Shown: positions 34,846 to 44,699, counted from the stretch's first letter. The stretch: 64,000 bases of DNA from Ramlibacter sp. (GCA_016713005.1 JADJPY010000004.1:186001-250000), one strand, 5' to 3'. Numbers and translations are program-made. The notes: generated by a model from the letters alone, not told the origin.

Positions 34846-35523
34846 TTAGCCAGACTTGCCGTAACGCTGGAGCGCCTTGCCCACCGCCACCACAAAGGCC
34901 GCTCCGGTCGCGGCAGCCACATAGTGCAGCCAGGGATTGGCGGCGGCAATCTCCTTCAGGGCCGTGTCACTCACGATGGTCTCTCCACCGACCCAGCCAA
35001 TGAGGGCGGCGCCGAGCATCACAATGATCGGGAAACGCTCCATCAGCTTGATCATGAGCGTGCTGCCAAAGATCACCAGAGGGATGCTGATGGCCAGACC
35101 AATGATCAGCAGGGTGTTGTTGCCCTTGGCGGCGGCGGCCACTGCGATGACGTTGTCCAGGCTCATCACCACGTCGGCAATCAAAATCGTGCGGATGGCT
35201 GTCGCAAGGCTGCCGTGTTCCCCGCCCTCGCCTTCCTCTCCATCCTCATCCCCGAGCAGCTGCACGCCGATCCAGAGCAGCAACGCGCCACCCACGATCT
35301 GCAGGAACGAGAGTTCCAGCAGTTTGGCGGCCACCACGGTCAGGATGATGCGCAACACAACCGCCGCGCCCGAGCCAAAGAAAATGGCCTTGCGCTGCTG
35401 TTCGGGCGGCAGCGCGCGTGCTGCCAGGGCAATCACGACGGCGTTGTCGCCCGACAGAATGATGTTGATCCAGATGATCTTGACGAGTCCGATCCAGAAA
35501 TCGGCGCTTTGCAGCATGTCCAT
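34846..35523 (-). CDS. TerC family membrane protein (second copy)
   Basis: A 225-residue membrane protein with about seven helices, carrying the TerC aspartates in LSGDNAVVIALA and ADVVMSLDNVIAVA and an acidic cytoplasmic loop (GDEDGEEGEGGEHG) that could bind metal. It resembles the riboswitch-controlled copy at 16440 and the YjbE/YkoY group of Mn2+ exporters. The leader here has no manganese riboswitch. The gene lies 122 bases after sucD. Confidence 0.87.
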   Translation of the reverse strand: MDMLQSADFWIGLVKIIWINIILSGDNAVVIALAARALPPEQQRKAIFFGSGAAVVLRIILTVVAAKLLELSFLQIVGGALLLWIGVQLLGDEDGEEGEGGEHGSLATAIRTILIADVVMSLDNVIAVAAAAKGNNTLLIIGLAISIPLVIFGSTLMIKLMERFPIIVMLGAALIGWVGGETIVSDTALKEIAAANPWLHYVAAATGAAFVVAVGKALQRYGKSG

Positions 35524-35550
35524 GCGCTTCTCCAGTGTTATGAATTGCGA

Positions 35551-35632
35551 AGGCGCCCGGGACCAGTCCCGGGCGCCTCCAGCTTTTTTTGGAGCCCCCA
35601 GTTTAGGGGGTTCACGAACCGCGCCGGTTCGT
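35551..35632. other. Cluster of strong hairpins between sucD and the TerC gene
   Basis: Three inverted repeats occupy the spacer. AGGCGCCCGGGAC and GTCCCGGGCGCCT form a 13-bp perfect stem (35551-35578) with T7 at 35584-35590 on the plus strand. CCCCC/GGGGG arms lie near 35595-35610. ACGAACCG/CGGTTCGT lies at 35614-35632. None has a U-tract in the direction of sucD transcription, so the role is unclear. Confidence 0.5.
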
Positions 35633-35645
35633 AAAAACGCTTACC

Positions 35646-36539
35646 TCAAAGCTTGCCCTTGAGAAGCTTGGCCAGCTCGGAGAAATTGCGGGTGACTGTG
35701 AAGCCGCACTCCTCCATGATCGCCAGCTTGGCCTCGGCCGTGTCGGCTCCACCGGATATCAGCGCGCCCGCATGGCCCATGCGCTTGCCGGGCGGTGCGG
35801 TGACACCTGCGATGAATCCGACGATCGGCTTTTTCATGTTGGCCTTGCACCAGCGCGCTGCATCGGCTTCGTCCGGGCCGCCGATTTCGCCGATCATGAT
35901 GACGGCATCGGTATCCGGATCGTCGTTGAAGGCTTTCATCACATCGATGTGCTTGAGGCCGTTGATCGGGTCGCCGCCAATGCCAACGGCGCTGGACTGG
36001 CCCAGGCCGATTTCGGTGAGCTGCGCCACGGCTTCGTAGGTCAGCGTACCCGAACGCGAGACCACGCCAATGCGGCCCTTGCGGTGGATGTGGCCGGGCA
36101 TGATGCCAATCTTGATTTCGTCAGGCGTAATCAGACCCGGGCAATTGGGGCCAAGCAGCAGCGTCTTCTTGCCGCCCGCCGCTTCCTTGGCCTTCATCCT
36201 GTTGCGGACTTCAAGCATGTCACGCACCGGAATGCCTTCCGTGATGCAGATCGCCAGGTCCAGGTCGGCTTCAACAGCTTCCCAGATGGCAGCGGCCGCG
36301 CCCGCCGGAGGCACATAAATCACCGAGACCGTGGCCCCGGTCTGGCTGGCTGCCTCCTTCACGGATGCATAGATCGGGATGTTGAAGATCGACTCACCGG
36401 CCTTCTTGGGATTCACGCCCGCGACGAAGCAGTTCTTGCCGTTGGCGTATTCCTGGCACTTTTCGGTGTGGAACTGCCCGGTCTTGCCGGTGATGCCCTG
36501 GGTGATGACCTTGGTGTCTTTGTTGATGTAGATCGACAT
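35646..36539 (-). CDS. sucD: Succinyl-CoA synthetase alpha subunit
   Basis: A 297-residue subunit of the TCA-cycle enzyme that couples succinyl-CoA hydrolysis to nucleoside triphosphate synthesis. The CoA-binding N-terminus contains [13 protein letters not shown], the CoA-contact region [11 protein letters not shown] follows, and the phosphorylated His lies in [10 protein letters not shown] near residue 247. Length is normal for the family. It is 12 bases downstream of sucC and co-transcribed. Confidence 0.97.
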   Translation of the reverse strand: MSIYINKDTKVITQGITGKTGQFHTEKCQEYANGKNCFVAGVNPKKAGESIFNIPIYASVKEAASQTGATVSVIYVPPAGAAAAIWEAVEADLDLAICITEGIPVRDMLEVRNRMKAKEAAGGKKTLLLGPNCPGLITPDEIKIGIMPGHIHRKGRIGVVSRSGTLTYEAVAQLTEIGLGQSSAVGIGGDPINGLKHIDVMKAFNDDPDTDAVIMIGEIGGPDEADAARWCKANMKKPIVGFIAGVTAPPGKRMGHAGALISGGADTAEAKLAIMEECGFTVTRNFSELAKLLKGKL

Positions 36540-36551
36540 GGCTGTTGTTCC

Positions 36552-37712
36552 TTACTTGACCGCTGCCACGACCTTCTGGGCCGCTTCTGCCATGGTGTCG
36601 GCGCTGATGATGGGCAGGCCGGAGGCTGCCAGCAGCTTCTTGCCCTCAACCTCGTTGGTGCCCTTCATGCGCACCACCAGCGGCACGCTGAGGTTGACCG
36701 CCTTGCAGGCAGCGATCACGCCGGTGGCGATGGTGTCGCACTTCATGATGCCCCCGAAGATGTTGACCAGGATGCCCTTGACGTTCTTGTTCTTGAGCAT
36801 GATCTTGAAGGCTTCGGTGACCTTCTCCGGGGTGGCCCCGCCGCCAACGTCCAGGAAGTTGGCCGGCTCGCCGCCGAACAGCTTGATGGTGTCCATGGTG
36901 GCCATGGCCAGGCCTGCGCCATTGACCAGGCAACCGATGTTGCCGTCCAGCGAGATGTAGGCCAGATCGAACTTGGATGCCTCGACTTCGGCGGCGTCCT
37001 CTTCGTCGAGATCCCGGTAAGCCACGATTTCCGGATGGCGGAACAGCGCGTTGCTGTCGAAGTTGAACTTCGCGTCCAGCGCCTTGATGTTGCCGTTGCC
37101 TTCCAGGATGAGCGGGTTGATTTCCACGAGAGACGCGTCGGTCTCCATGTAGATCTTGTAGAGCTTTTGCAGCACATCGATGGCCTGCGCCTGCGACGCC
37201 TCGGGCACGCCGATCCCTGCGGCCAGCTTCTTGCCCTGCGCGGCAGTGAGGCCGATGGCCGGGTCGACCGCCTCGGTGATGATTTTTTCAGGGGTGTCGT
37301 GGGCCACGGCCTCGATGTCCATGCCGCCCTCGGTGGAGACAATGAACGCCACCTTCTGGGTGGCCCGGTCGGTCACGGCCGAGACGTAATACTCTTTCTT
37401 GATGTCCGCCCCGTCCTCGATCAGCAGGCGGCGGACCTTCTGGCCTTCAGGCCCGGTCTGGTGCGTGACCAGCTGCATGCCCAGGATCTCGCCGGCCAGC
37501 TTCTTTACATCCTCGACCGAACGCGCCAGCTTGACGCCGCCTCCCTTGCCGCGCCCGCCGGCATGGATCTGCGCCTTGACCACCCAGATCGGGCCGCCAA
37601 GCTTTTGGGCGGCCTCGACCGCCTCCTGGACCGTGAAAGCGGGGATGCCGCGGGGAACGGGCACGCCGAAATTGCGCAAGATTTCCTTGCCTTGGTACTC
37701 GTGGATCTTCAT
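36552..37712 (-). CDS. sucC: Succinyl-CoA synthetase beta subunit
   Basis: A 386-residue ATP-grasp subunit starting [20 protein letters not shown], with [19 protein letters not shown] in the nucleotide-binding domain and a C-terminal ligase-CoA domain ([29 protein letters not shown]). It pairs with SucD. The ATG at 37712 is the conserved start; an upstream extension lacks homology. The region to 37872 is the divergent promoter space shared with argC. Confidence 0.97.
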   Translation of the reverse strand: MKIHEYQGKEILRNFGVPVPRGIPAFTVQEAVEAAQKLGGPIWVVKAQIHAGGRGKGGGVKLARSVEDVKKLAGEILGMQLVTHQTGPEGQKVRRLLIEDGADIKKEYYVSAVTDRATQKVAFIVSTEGGMDIEAVAHDTPEKIITEAVDPAIGLTAAQGKKLAAGIGVPEASQAQAIDVLQKLYKIYMETDASLVEINPLILEGNGNIKALDAKFNFDSNALFRHPEIVAYRDLDEEDAAEVEASKFDLAYISLDGNIGCLVNGAGLAMATMDTIKLFGGEPANFLDVGGGATPEKVTEAFKIMLKNKNVKGILVNIFGGIMKCDTIATGVIAACKAVNLSVPLVVRMKGTNEVEGKKLLAASGLPIISADTMAEAAQKVVAAVK

Positions 37713-37872
37713 GAGGTCTCTCTCAGGAACGGATGATTTTGTGCCCGACCGGGGGCCTGGAGCCCGCAAGGCAGGCCGCTGCATACGGCAGCCGCTAAAT
37801 GTATCATGCTGCAATGCACCAATCTTGAGCGTGCCTTACAGTTCCACGACACGGATTTCACAGGTGGTCGAC

Positions 37873-38796
37873 ATGCCAAAAGTCTTTATCGATGGCGAAG
37901 CCGGGACGACCGGTTTGCAGATCCGCGAGCGCCTGCAACAGATGTCACAGGTCGAGCTCGTGAGCATCGCGCCCGAGCTGCGCAAGGACGCTGGCGCCAA
38001 GCGGGAGCTGGTGCGAGGCGTCGACCTGGTGATCCTGTGCCTGCACGACGACGCTGCGCGCGAGTCGGTGGCGTTGATCGACGAAATCGAGAAGTCGTCG
38101 GGCAATCCCGGACCACGCGTCATCGACGCGTCGACCGCACACCGTACGGCGCCAGGCTGGGTGTTTGGTTTTCCGGAGCTCTCAAAGGGGCACCGGGACG
38201 CCGTTGCGCAGGCCCGCCGCGTCAGCAACCCGGGCTGCTATTCAACCGGAGCGATCGCGCTGATCCGGCCGTTGATCGATGCCGGCCTGTTGCCCGCTGA
38301 TTTTCCGCTGTCCATTCCGGCAGTAAGTGGCTACTCCGGCGGCGGGCGTTCCCTGATCGAAGCCCATGAAAGTGGAGCAGCGGCCGCGTTTGAACTCTAC
38401 GCGCTGGGTCTCCAGCACAAGCATGTGCCCGAGATCATGAAGCACACCGGCCTGACGCGTCGCCCGATCTTCATCCCCTCGGTGGGCAATTTCCGCCAGG
38501 GCATGCTGGTGCAATTGCCGCTGCATCTGGACGAGCTGCCAGGCAAGCCCACAGGTGCGGACCTCCAGGCGGCACTCGCTGCCCATTACGCGGGCAGTGA
38601 ATGGGTGAGCGTGAAGCCCGCCACAGCGGACGGCAAGCTGGATGCGCTGGCGTTGAACGGCACCAACCAAATGGAGTTGCGGGTCTTCGCCAACGAGGGC
38701 CAGCGTCACGCCGTGCTGGTTGCCCGGCTGGACAACCTGGGCAAGGGCGCCAGTGGCGCCGCAGTGCAGAACCTGCAGCTGATGTTCGGTCTGTAG
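37873..38796 (+). CDS. argC: N-acetyl-gamma-glutamyl-phosphate reductase, short (type 2) form
   Basis: A 307-residue NADPH-dependent reductase of arginine biosynthesis. The N-terminus [17 protein letters not shown] is the type 2 signature, the active-site Cys lies in [12 protein letters not shown] near residue 117, and [10 protein letters not shown] follows. The type 2 form is about 30-40 residues shorter than the common ArgC. The ATG at 37873 begins the conserved region; the frame upstream runs antisense through sucC and is not coding. The recX gene follows convergently after 5 bases. Confidence 0.93.
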   Translation: MPKVFIDGEAGTTGLQIRERLQQMSQVELVSIAPELRKDAGAKRELVRGVDLVILCLHDDAARESVALIDEIEKSSGNPGPRVIDASTAHRTAPGWVFGFPELSKGHRDAVAQARRVSNPGCYSTGAIALIRPLIDAGLLPADFPLSIPAVSGYSGGGRSLIEAHESGAAAAFELYALGLQHKHVPEIMKHTGLTRRPIFIPSVGNFRQGMLVQLPLHLDELPGKPTGADLQAALAAHYAGSEWVSVKPATADGKLDALALNGTNQMELRVFANEGQRHAVLVARLDNLGKGASGAAVQNLQLMFGL

Positions 38797-38801
38797 GGCG
38801 C

Positions 38802-39263
38802 TCAGGCGTCGTCTTCGGCACCCTTTACCACGCGGCGGATCACTTCCGGCGCGAAGCCCCGGGCGGCCAGAAAGCGCATCTGGCGCAGCCGGGCCGCCGG
38901 GTCAGCCGCCGGCTCCCCGAACTTGCGCACCCAGACGTCGCGCGCACGCGCCAGTTCCGTATCCTTGAGCTGCGCGGCCGTTTCGGCCAGCACCTGCGCT
39001 TCCACCCCCTTGGCGCGCAGCTCCTGGATCACCCGGGCGGCGCCCAGCCGTGCGCCGCGCCGTCGCGCCACCGACTCCGCCACCCGCTGCTCGCTGATGA
39101 ATCCCTTGGCGGCCAGTTCGTCCAGTGCGCGGGCCAGGGAGCCGGGCTCTGTCTCGTGCGGTGCCAGCTTTCGCTGAAGCTCCGCGCGCGAGTGCTCGCG
39201 CGCCGCCAGCAGGCGCAGCGCACGCCCCCGCAACGAGGGGGAGAAAGCCGGGGCACCGCTCAT
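38802..39263 (-). CDS. recX: Regulatory protein RecX
   Basis: A 153-residue helical-repeat protein that binds RecA filaments and limits their growth. The N-terminus SLRGRALRLLAAREHSRAEL and the later DELAAKGFISEQRVAESVARRR match RecX three-helix repeats. It lies directly downstream of recA in the same direction. The 55-base spacer is entirely a family A repeat. Confidence 0.9.
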   Translation of the reverse strand: MSGAPAFSPSLRGRALRLLAAREHSRAELQRKLAPHETEPGSLARALDELAAKGFISEQRVAESVARRRGARLGAARVIQELRAKGVEAQVLAETAAQLKDTELARARDVWVRKFGEPAADPAARLRQMRFLAARGFAPEVIRRVVKGAEDDA

Positions 39264-39318
39264 TTGCTATTGTTTTTATAGCAATCCAGGTCCGTCCGAC
39301 GGGGGCTGGAGGCCAATT
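39264..39318 (+). repeat. Dispersed repeat family A, copy 5 (recA-recX spacer)
   Basis: TTTGCTATTGTTTTTATAGC, AATCCAGGTCCGTCCGAC and GGGGGCTGGAGGCC fill the whole intergenic space from the recX start to the recA stop. The beginning TTGCTAT and ATAGCAA arms form a hairpin that might attenuate recX. It is nearly identical to the inverted copy at 11519-11580. Confidence 0.8.
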
Positions 39319-40374
39319 TCACTCTGAATCGGCCGCTGCGGCCAGCAGCGGGATGCCCAGCGAGTCGCGCACCTTGTTTTCGATCTCGAAAGCCAGTTCG
39401 GGGTTCTCGCGCAGGAACTCGCGCGCATTGTCGCGGCCCTGTCCGATCTTTTCGCCGTTGTAGGCATACCAGGCCCCGGACTTCTCCAGCACATGGGCCG
39501 TCACCCCCATGTCGATGATCTCGCCGTGGCGGCTGATGCCCTCGCCGAACAGGATGTCGAACTCCGCCGTCTTGAACGGGGGCGAGACCTTGTTCTTCAC
39601 CACCTTGACCTTGGTTTCGTTGCCGATGGCTTCCTCGCCCTTCTTGATCGTGCCGGTGCGGCGGATGTCCAGGCGCACCGAGGCGTAGAACTTCAGCGCG
39701 TTGCCGCCGGTCGTGGTCTCGGGGCTGCCGAACATCACGCCAATCTTCATGCGGATCTGGTTGATGAAGATGACCATGCAGTTGGTCTTCTTGATGGTGG
39801 CGGTGAGTTTGCGCAGCGCCTGGCTCATCAGGCGGGCCTGCAGACCCGGCAGGCTGTCGCCCATTTCGCCTTCGATTTCGGCCTTGGGCGTGAGCGCGGC
39901 GACCGAGTCGATCACGATCAGGTCCACCGCGCCGGAGCGCACCAGGCTGTCCACGATTTCCAGGGCCTGCTCGCCGGTGTCGGGCTGGCTGATCAGCAGG
40001 TCCGACAGGTTCACGCCCAGCTTCTGGGCGTATTGCACATCCAGCGCGTGCTCGGCATCGACAAACGCGCATTGGCCGCCCTGCTTTTGCATCTCGGCGA
40101 TGACCTGCAGCGTCAGCGTGGTCTTGCCAGACGATTCCGGGCCATAGATCTCGATGACGCGGCCGCGCGGCAGGCCGCCCACGCCCAGGGCGATGTCCAG
40201 TCCCAGTGAGCCGGTGGACACGACCTGGATGTCCTCCAGGACCTCGCCCTCGCCCAGCCGCATGATGGTGCCCTTGCCAAACTGCTTCTCGATCTGGGCC
40301 AGGGCGGCTTGCAGCGCCTTGGCGCGCTCGCTGTTGGCGTTGGCGATGCTGGTTCCTTTGACTTGGGCGTCCAT
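39319..40374 (-). CDS. recA: Recombinase RecA
   Basis: A 351-residue DNA strand-exchange ATPase and SOS co-protease. Walker [11 protein letters not shown] is at residues 78-87, and [20 protein letters not shown] and [17 protein letters not shown] segments are typical. The ATG at 40374 (MDAQVKG) is preceded by AAGGAGAT; a start seven codons upstream is less likely. An SOS box lies about 61 bases upstream. The next gene is recX. Confidence 0.98.
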   Translation of the reverse strand: MDAQVKGTSIANANSERAKALQAALAQIEKQFGKGTIMRLGEGEVLEDIQVVSTGSLGLDIALGVGGLPRGRVIEIYGPESSGKTTLTLQVIAEMQKQGGQCAFVDAEHALDVQYAQKLGVNLSDLLISQPDTGEQALEIVDSLVRSGAVDLIVIDSVAALTPKAEIEGEMGDSLPGLQARLMSQALRKLTATIKKTNCMVIFINQIRMKIGVMFGSPETTTGGNALKFYASVRLDIRRTGTIKKGEEAIGNETKVKVVKNKVSPPFKTAEFDILFGEGISRHGEIIDMGVTAHVLEKSGAWYAYNGEKIGQGRDNAREFLRENPELAFEIENKVRDSLGIPLLAAAADSE

Positions 40375-40434
40375 GAGAATCTCCTTGAATATCAATGGGT
40401 TATGGGTTCAGCGGCCAGTGGTTTTAAAAACAGT

Positions 40435-40450
40435 CTGGATGCTTGAACAG
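40435..40450. promoter_or_regulatory. lexA box: LexA (SOS) box upstream of recA
   Basis: CTGGATGCTTGAACAG fits the CTG-N10-CAG LexA pattern. On the minus strand it reads TACTGT at the left with CCAG at the right, close to the Escherichia coli-type consensus. It lies 61-76 bases upstream of the recA ATG and 65 bases before the divergent MarR gene. Confidence 0.7.
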
Positions 40451-40514
40451 TACTTTAACGACCCTGCCAAGCCAAAGTAAACAACTTTTTGGTCAGTTTG
40501 CCTTACCATTCGGC

Positions 40515-41000
40515 GTGGCCTCAACCCCCCTACCGGACGACCGCTGGCGACAGACCCACATGGGGCGCCTCCTGGGGCACGCCATGCGCCGGTTCGACGC
40601 GCGCGTGCTCGCGCTGATGGCCCACGACGTGCAGGTGCCGCTGGCGCTGTCCAACCTGGCCGCGCGCGAGCAGGTCAGCGCGGCCCATGTGCAGATCACC
40701 CGCCATCTGGCGCTGGGCGGCTCGCGCCTGACCGAACTGGCGCAACGCGCCGGCATGACCAAACAGGCGATGGGCGACCTGGTGGACCAGTGCGTGGCCT
40801 GGGGCCTGGTGGTGCGCGAAACGGACGCGCACGACGCGAGGGCGCGCCGCATCCGCTTTACAGCCACCGGCCTCGAATGGCTGCAGGCTTTCCAGCGGGC
40901 GGTCACCCAGGCAGAGGCCGAGTTTCGCGCCGAAGTCGGCAAGGATGTGGCGGCGGTGGTGCTGATTGGCCTGGAAACCTACGCCGGTCCCGCCGTGTGA
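40515..41000 (+). CDS. MarR-family transcriptional regulator
   Basis: A winged-helix protein of about 161 residues from GTG 40515, or 146 residues if ATG 40560 is used; no ribosome site decides between them. The DNA-binding region includes SRLTELAQRAGMTKQAMGDLVDQCVAWGLVVRETDAHDARAR, where the wing follows the recognition helix. MarR proteins are dimeric repressors often released by phenolic or oxidant ligands. The target is unknown. It is divergent from recA across the SOS box and precedes a two-component system by 73 bases. Confidence 0.78.
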   Translation: MASTPLPDDRWRQTHMGRLLGHAMRRFDARVLALMAHDVQVPLALSNLAAREQVSAAHVQITRHLALGGSRLTELAQRAGMTKQAMGDLVDQCVAWGLVVRETDAHDARARRIRFTATGLEWLQAFQRAVTQAEAEFRAEVGKDVAAVVLIGLETYAGPAV

Positions 41001-41073
41001 GTCCGGAAGGCACCTGCAACGCCCGCGAGAGGCCTAGAATTTGAACCGCCACCGAACAACAAAGGAGACCTGC

Positions 41074-41748
41074 ATGCGGATTCTGATCGCCGAGGATGAC
41101 CAGGTTCTCGCCGACGGCCTGCTGCGCACCCTGCGCAGCTCCGGCGCCGCCGTAGACCATGTTTCCAGCGGCACCGAGGCGGATGCCGCCCTGATGACCA
41201 ACAACGAGTTTGACCTGCTCATCCTCGACCTGGGGCTGCCCAAAATGCACGGCCTTGAAGTGCTCAAGCGCCTGCGGGGGCGGGGCTCATCGATGCCGGT
41301 GCTGATCCTGACCGCCGCCGACAGCGTCGAGGAGCGCGTCAAGGGGCTCGACTACGGTGCCGACGACTACATGGCCAAGCCGTTCAGCCTGCAGGAGCTC
41401 GAGGCCCGCGTACGTGCGCTGACCCGCCGCGGCATGGGTGGGGCCAGCTCGACCATCAAGCATGGGCCACTGGTGTACGACCAGGCCGGCCGGGTGGCCA
41501 CCATCGACGGCAAGATGGTCGAGCTGTCGGCGCGGGAGCTGGGCCTGCTGGAGGTGCTGTTGCAGCGCGCGGGCCGCCTGGTCAGCAAGGACCAGCTCGT
41601 CGAGCGCCTGTGCGAGTGGGGCGAAGAGGTGAGCAACAACGCCATCGAGGTCTACATCCACCGGCTGCGCAAGAAGATCGAAAAGGGACCGATCCGCATC
41701 GCCACCGTCCGGGGGCTGGGCTACTGCCTGGAAAAAATCCCCGGATGA
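41074..41748 (+). CDS. OmpR-family response regulator (QseB/TctD-like)
   Basis: A 224-residue regulator with a receiver domain (acidic pair in IAEDDQ, phospho-acceptor Asp in LLILDLGLP, Lys in DDYMAKPF) and a C-terminal winged helix (VELSARELGLLEVLLQ through VYIHRLRKKIEKGPIRI). The start follows AAAGGAGA closely. Its stop overlaps the histidine kinase start by four bases. Closest in style to QseB/TctD/PmrA regulators; the signal is unknown. Confidence 0.9.
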   Translation: MRILIAEDDQVLADGLLRTLRSSGAAVDHVSSGTEADAALMTNNEFDLLILDLGLPKMHGLEVLKRLRGRGSSMPVLILTAADSVEERVKGLDYGADDYMAKPFSLQELEARVRALTRRGMGGASSTIKHGPLVYDQAGRVATIDGKMVELSARELGLLEVLLQRAGRLVSKDQLVERLCEWGEEVSNNAIEVYIHRLRKKIEKGPIRIATVRGLGYCLEKIPG

Positions 41749-43214
41749 GACTCTTCGCGCAGGAGCAGCGCTCGCTGTTCGGCGAGATCCTGGACTGGAT
41801 GCTCACGCCGCTGCTGCTGTTGTGGCCAGTGAGCCTGGCGCTGACCTGGGTGGTGGCGCAGGGCATTGCCGGCAAACCGTTTGACCGGGCGCTGGAGTAC
41901 AACACCCAGACGCTGGCGCAGTTCGTTTCCGTGCAGCGAGGACGTGTGCAGTTCAACCTGCCGCAGTCCGCGCGCGAGATCCTGCGCGCCGATGACGCCG
42001 ACCTGGTGTACTTCCAGGTGCTGGGGCATCGCGGTGAATTCATCGGCGGCGAGCGGGACTTTCCCGCGCCCCCGGAGGACCAGGACCCCGTGGCCGGCCA
42101 GGTCCACCTGCGCGACGACCAGATGCGCGGGCTCAACGTGCGCGTCGCCTACGAATGGGTGCGACTGGAGGCGACCGACAGTCCCCAGCCCGTTCTCGTG
42201 CTGGTCCAGGTGGCCGAGACCCTGGAAAAGCGCTCCGTGCTGGCCACCGAAGTGGTCAAGGGCGTGATGCTCCCGCAGTTCTTCACGCTGCCACTGGCCG
42301 TGCTGCTGGTCTGGCTGGCGCTGGCGCGGGGCATCCGGCCGTTGAGCGAGCTGGAAGACCGCATCCGCAGCCGAAAGCCCGATGACCTCAGTCCGCTGGA
42401 CGATACCCATGTCCCGCTGGAGGTGGCACCGCTGGTGTCCTCGGTCAACGACCTGTTGCGTCGCCTCAAGCATTCGATCGCCACGCAAAAGCGGTTTCTG
42501 GCGGATGCCGCCCACCAGCTCAAGACGCCACTGGCGGGTCTGCGCATGCAGGCCGATCTGGCGCTGCGCGAGAACTCCAATGAAGACGAACTCAAGCAGT
42601 CGCTCAAGCAGATCGGGCGCTCCAGCGTGCGCGCCACCCACACCGTCAACCAGCTGCTGGCACTCGCCCGCGCAGAGGCGCGCGGACACAGCCTGGCCAA
42701 GCAACACGGGGACCTGGCTCGCATGACCATGGAGGTGGTGCGCGATTGCGTACCGATGGCCATGGAAAAAGGCATCGATCTGGGCTACGACGGCGCCGCG
42801 CCCGGCTCGCCCGGGGTGGTGCTGGACGGCTATCCGACCCTGCTGAAGGAGATGGTGCGCAATCTCGTGGAAAACGCCATCCACTACACGCCGTCAAGCG
42901 CAACCCGCCCCGGCATGGTCACCGCGCGCGTGCTGGCGGACCCGTTCGGCCGTGTACTGATGCTGCAGGTGGAAGACAACGGCCCGGGCATCCCGGAGGC
43001 CGAGCGCGAACTGGTGTTCCAGCCGTTCTACCGGGCGCTGGGCACCGACGCGGACGGTTCAGGCCTTGGACTGGCCATCGTTGCCGAAATCGTGCAGCAA
43101 CATGGCGCCACACTGAAGCTGGAAGACGCCAACCCGGGGCAGACGCCGTCCGGCGCCCGCTTCATCGTGCGCTTCGAGTCTGCAGCCGAACCCGAACCTG
43201 CTGCGTCCGCCTGA
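41745..43214 (+). CDS. Sensor histidine kinase (TctE/QseC-like)
   Basis: A 489-residue membrane kinase with helices near residues 25-45 and 165-190 flanking a periplasmic domain of the 2CSK_N type. A HAMP-like linker follows, then the phospho-acceptor His in FLADAAHQLKTPLAGLRMQ, and the ATPase domain with NLVENAIHYTP and the G boxes EDNGPGIP and GSGLGLAIV. It is translationally coupled to the regulator gene. The related TctDE system responds to tricarboxylates, but no transporter lies nearby to support that. Confidence 0.9.
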   Translation: MRLFAQEQRSLFGEILDWMLTPLLLLWPVSLALTWVVAQGIAGKPFDRALEYNTQTLAQFVSVQRGRVQFNLPQSAREILRADDADLVYFQVLGHRGEFIGGERDFPAPPEDQDPVAGQVHLRDDQMRGLNVRVAYEWVRLEATDSPQPVLVLVQVAETLEKRSVLATEVVKGVMLPQFFTLPLAVLLVWLALARGIRPLSELEDRIRSRKPDDLSPLDDTHVPLEVAPLVSSVNDLLRRLKHSIATQKRFLADAAHQLKTPLAGLRMQADLALRENSNEDELKQSLKQIGRSSVRATHTVNQLLALARAEARGHSLAKQHGDLARMTMEVVRDCVPMAMEKGIDLGYDGAAPGSPGVVLDGYPTLLKEMVRNLVENAIHYTPSSATRPGMVTARVLADPFGRVLMLQVEDNGPGIPEAERELVFQPFYRALGTDADGSGLGLAIVAEIVQQHGATLKLEDANPGQTPSGARFIVRFESAAEPEPAASA

Positions 43215-43222
43215 CAAAGGCC

Positions 43223-43882
43223 TCAGCGGCAAGGTACCAGCGGCTTGCCCCCGAGGTGTGGCGTCAGCTCTTCGAGCCGCGCACGCAGCGCCTCGTCCAC
43301 CGCCGGCAGGCGCAGCAACTCGCCGCGCACTTCCTGGCGCTCCTGGACCACGCGGGCGGTGCGCACACCGCGGCGCGTCAGGGCGTTGAGCTGGGCATTG
43401 GCCTCCGCCTGCGTGCCGTAGGTCCCCAGCGACAGCCCGGGCTCCATGGCCGGGTTCAGCAGGGGCTGGAACGACAGGCCGAGCTGACGCAACTCGGCCT
43501 TCTTGCGCGCGACGGCGTCCGCGTTCGGGTATTTGCCCATGTAAACGATCCAGCGGGCCGACTCCACCGACGGCTCGAAGACCCAGGCCCCTGCCGGCCA
43601 GCCGGATTCAAGTACCGACCGCAAACCACGCCCGGAGGCCTCATTGAGCAGTGAGGATGCCAGGCAGCTCACGGACGGCGCGGCCGCCTGGCTGGCGGCG
43701 GCTTCGACCCGCCGGGCCTCGTCGGGTGGCAGCACGCGTATCGCCGACGGGTTGATCTGTTCGGCCACACGCTGGGGTTCGCGCTGCTGCACGGGCGCGA
43801 GGCCATACGAAGCCAGCCAGCCCTGCGTCCAGGCCAGGTAGCCCGCATTGGCAAGCACGAGCAGCAGCACGACCAACCGCAT
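43223..43882 (-). CDS. SPOR-domain protein
   Basis: A 219-residue protein with one N-terminal membrane helix (VVLLLVLANAGYLAW) and a periplasmic part. The C-terminal segment includes WIVYMGKYPNADAVARKKAEL and SLGTYGTQAEANAQLNAL, resembling SPOR repeats that bind denuded peptidoglycan at division sites. The function is inferred. Its start shares one base with the birA stop, so the two are coupled. Confidence 0.75.
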   Translation of the reverse strand: MRLVVLLLVLANAGYLAWTQGWLASYGLAPVQQREPQRVAEQINPSAIRVLPPDEARRVEAAASQAAAPSVSCLASSLLNEASGRGLRSVLESGWPAGAWVFEPSVESARWIVYMGKYPNADAVARKKAELRQLGLSFQPLLNPAMEPGLSLGTYGTQAEANAQLNALTRRGVRTARVVQERQEVRGELLRLPAVDEALRARLEELTPHLGGKPLVPCR

Positions 43883-44691
43883 CAGGACCCCGCCTGCGGA
43901 CGCACACTGACCTCGGCGCTGGTGATTTGCATCATGGCGCGCGAAGTATGCACCAGCAAGGCGCCATCCTCGCCCACGCCCTGCGCGACGCCCTGCGTGC
44001 CGTCACTGAGCACCACCGTGCGCCCGGCCAGCGCATCCCGCGCCTGGAAGCGTGCCCGCAGCGGCGCGAAGCCGCCCGCCTTGAACGTCTGCACCATCGC
44101 CACCAGCGCCGGTGCAACCCGGCCCAGGGCAGCGGGTGCGTCCAGACTGGGGCTCAGCTCCTGCAGCCAGGCCGCAGGGGTGGACAGGCCGGCAGCGTCG
44201 GGCGGCAGGATGTTGATGCCCACGCCGATCACCGCCTGTCGCTGGTCGCCGGACAAACCGGGCGCGGCAGCGGTTTCCACCAGCACGCCGGCGAGCTTGC
44301 GGTCCTGCCACCACAGGTCGTTGGGCCATTTGATGCGGACATCCGGGTGCAGGCTTTCGGCCAGCGCCACGCCGATGGCCAGCGACAGCCCGGACCAGCT
44401 GGCCGGCGCCAGCGGCAAGCCCAGCGAGAACGTCAGGGACGCGGGGCCTTCAGGGCGCCGTCCGCCCGCGGCTGGCTCACCACCGGCACCGCTGTGCCAG
44501 GACCGGCCCAGCCGGCCGCGGCCAGCGGTCTGGCGCTCCGCCACCAGCAGCACAGGCTCCAGGCGGCCGGCACGCGCGCGGCGCATCAGCTCGGTGTTGG
44601 TGGAATCAATCTCGGGGACGATCTCGACGGTGAAGCCGGGCAGGCGCGGCTCGATGGCCTGCCACAGGGTTTCGGCGTCCCAACGGACCAT
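43882..44691 (-). CDS. birA: Biotin--[acetyl-CoA-carboxylase] ligase
   Basis: A 269-residue biotin protein ligase that makes biotinyl-5'-AMP and loads biotin onto carboxyl carrier protein. Motifs: STNTELMRRA, the AMP-binding loop AERQTAGRGRLGRSWHS, and IKWPNDLWW. It lacks the N-terminal helix-turn-helix domain, so it is the monofunctional form without repressor activity. The ATG at 44691 precedes the catalytic domain. It lies eight bases downstream of the SET-domain gene. Confidence 0.93.
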   Translation of the reverse strand: MVRWDAETLWQAIEPRLPGFTVEIVPEIDSTNTELMRRARAGRLEPVLLVAERQTAGRGRLGRSWHSGAGGEPAAGGRRPEGPASLTFSLGLPLAPASWSGLSLAIGVALAESLHPDVRIKWPNDLWWQDRKLAGVLVETAAAPGLSGDQRQAVIGVGINILPPDAAGLSTPAAWLQELSPSLDAPAALGRVAPALVAMVQTFKAGGFAPLRARFQARDALAGRTVVLSDGTQGVAQGVGEDGALLVHTSRAMMQITSAEVSVRPQAGS

Positions 44692-44699
44692 GGGGCTCC

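Noticed and set aside
35524..35645. Manganese riboswitch ahead of the second TerC gene
   Set aside because: The hairpins there lack the GGGGAGTAG and ACCTTCG strands that are clear upstream of the first TerC gene.
35772..37736. A 654-codon open frame on the plus strand
   Set aside because: It runs antisense to sucD and sucC, which are certain. The translation has no domain motifs and is rich in Asp, His, Gly and Val as expected from the reverse frame.
40401..40436. Second LexA box near recA
   Set aside because: The CTGTTTTTAAAACCAC stretch keeps only one half-site. The CTG-N10-CAG site at 40435-40450 is clearly better.
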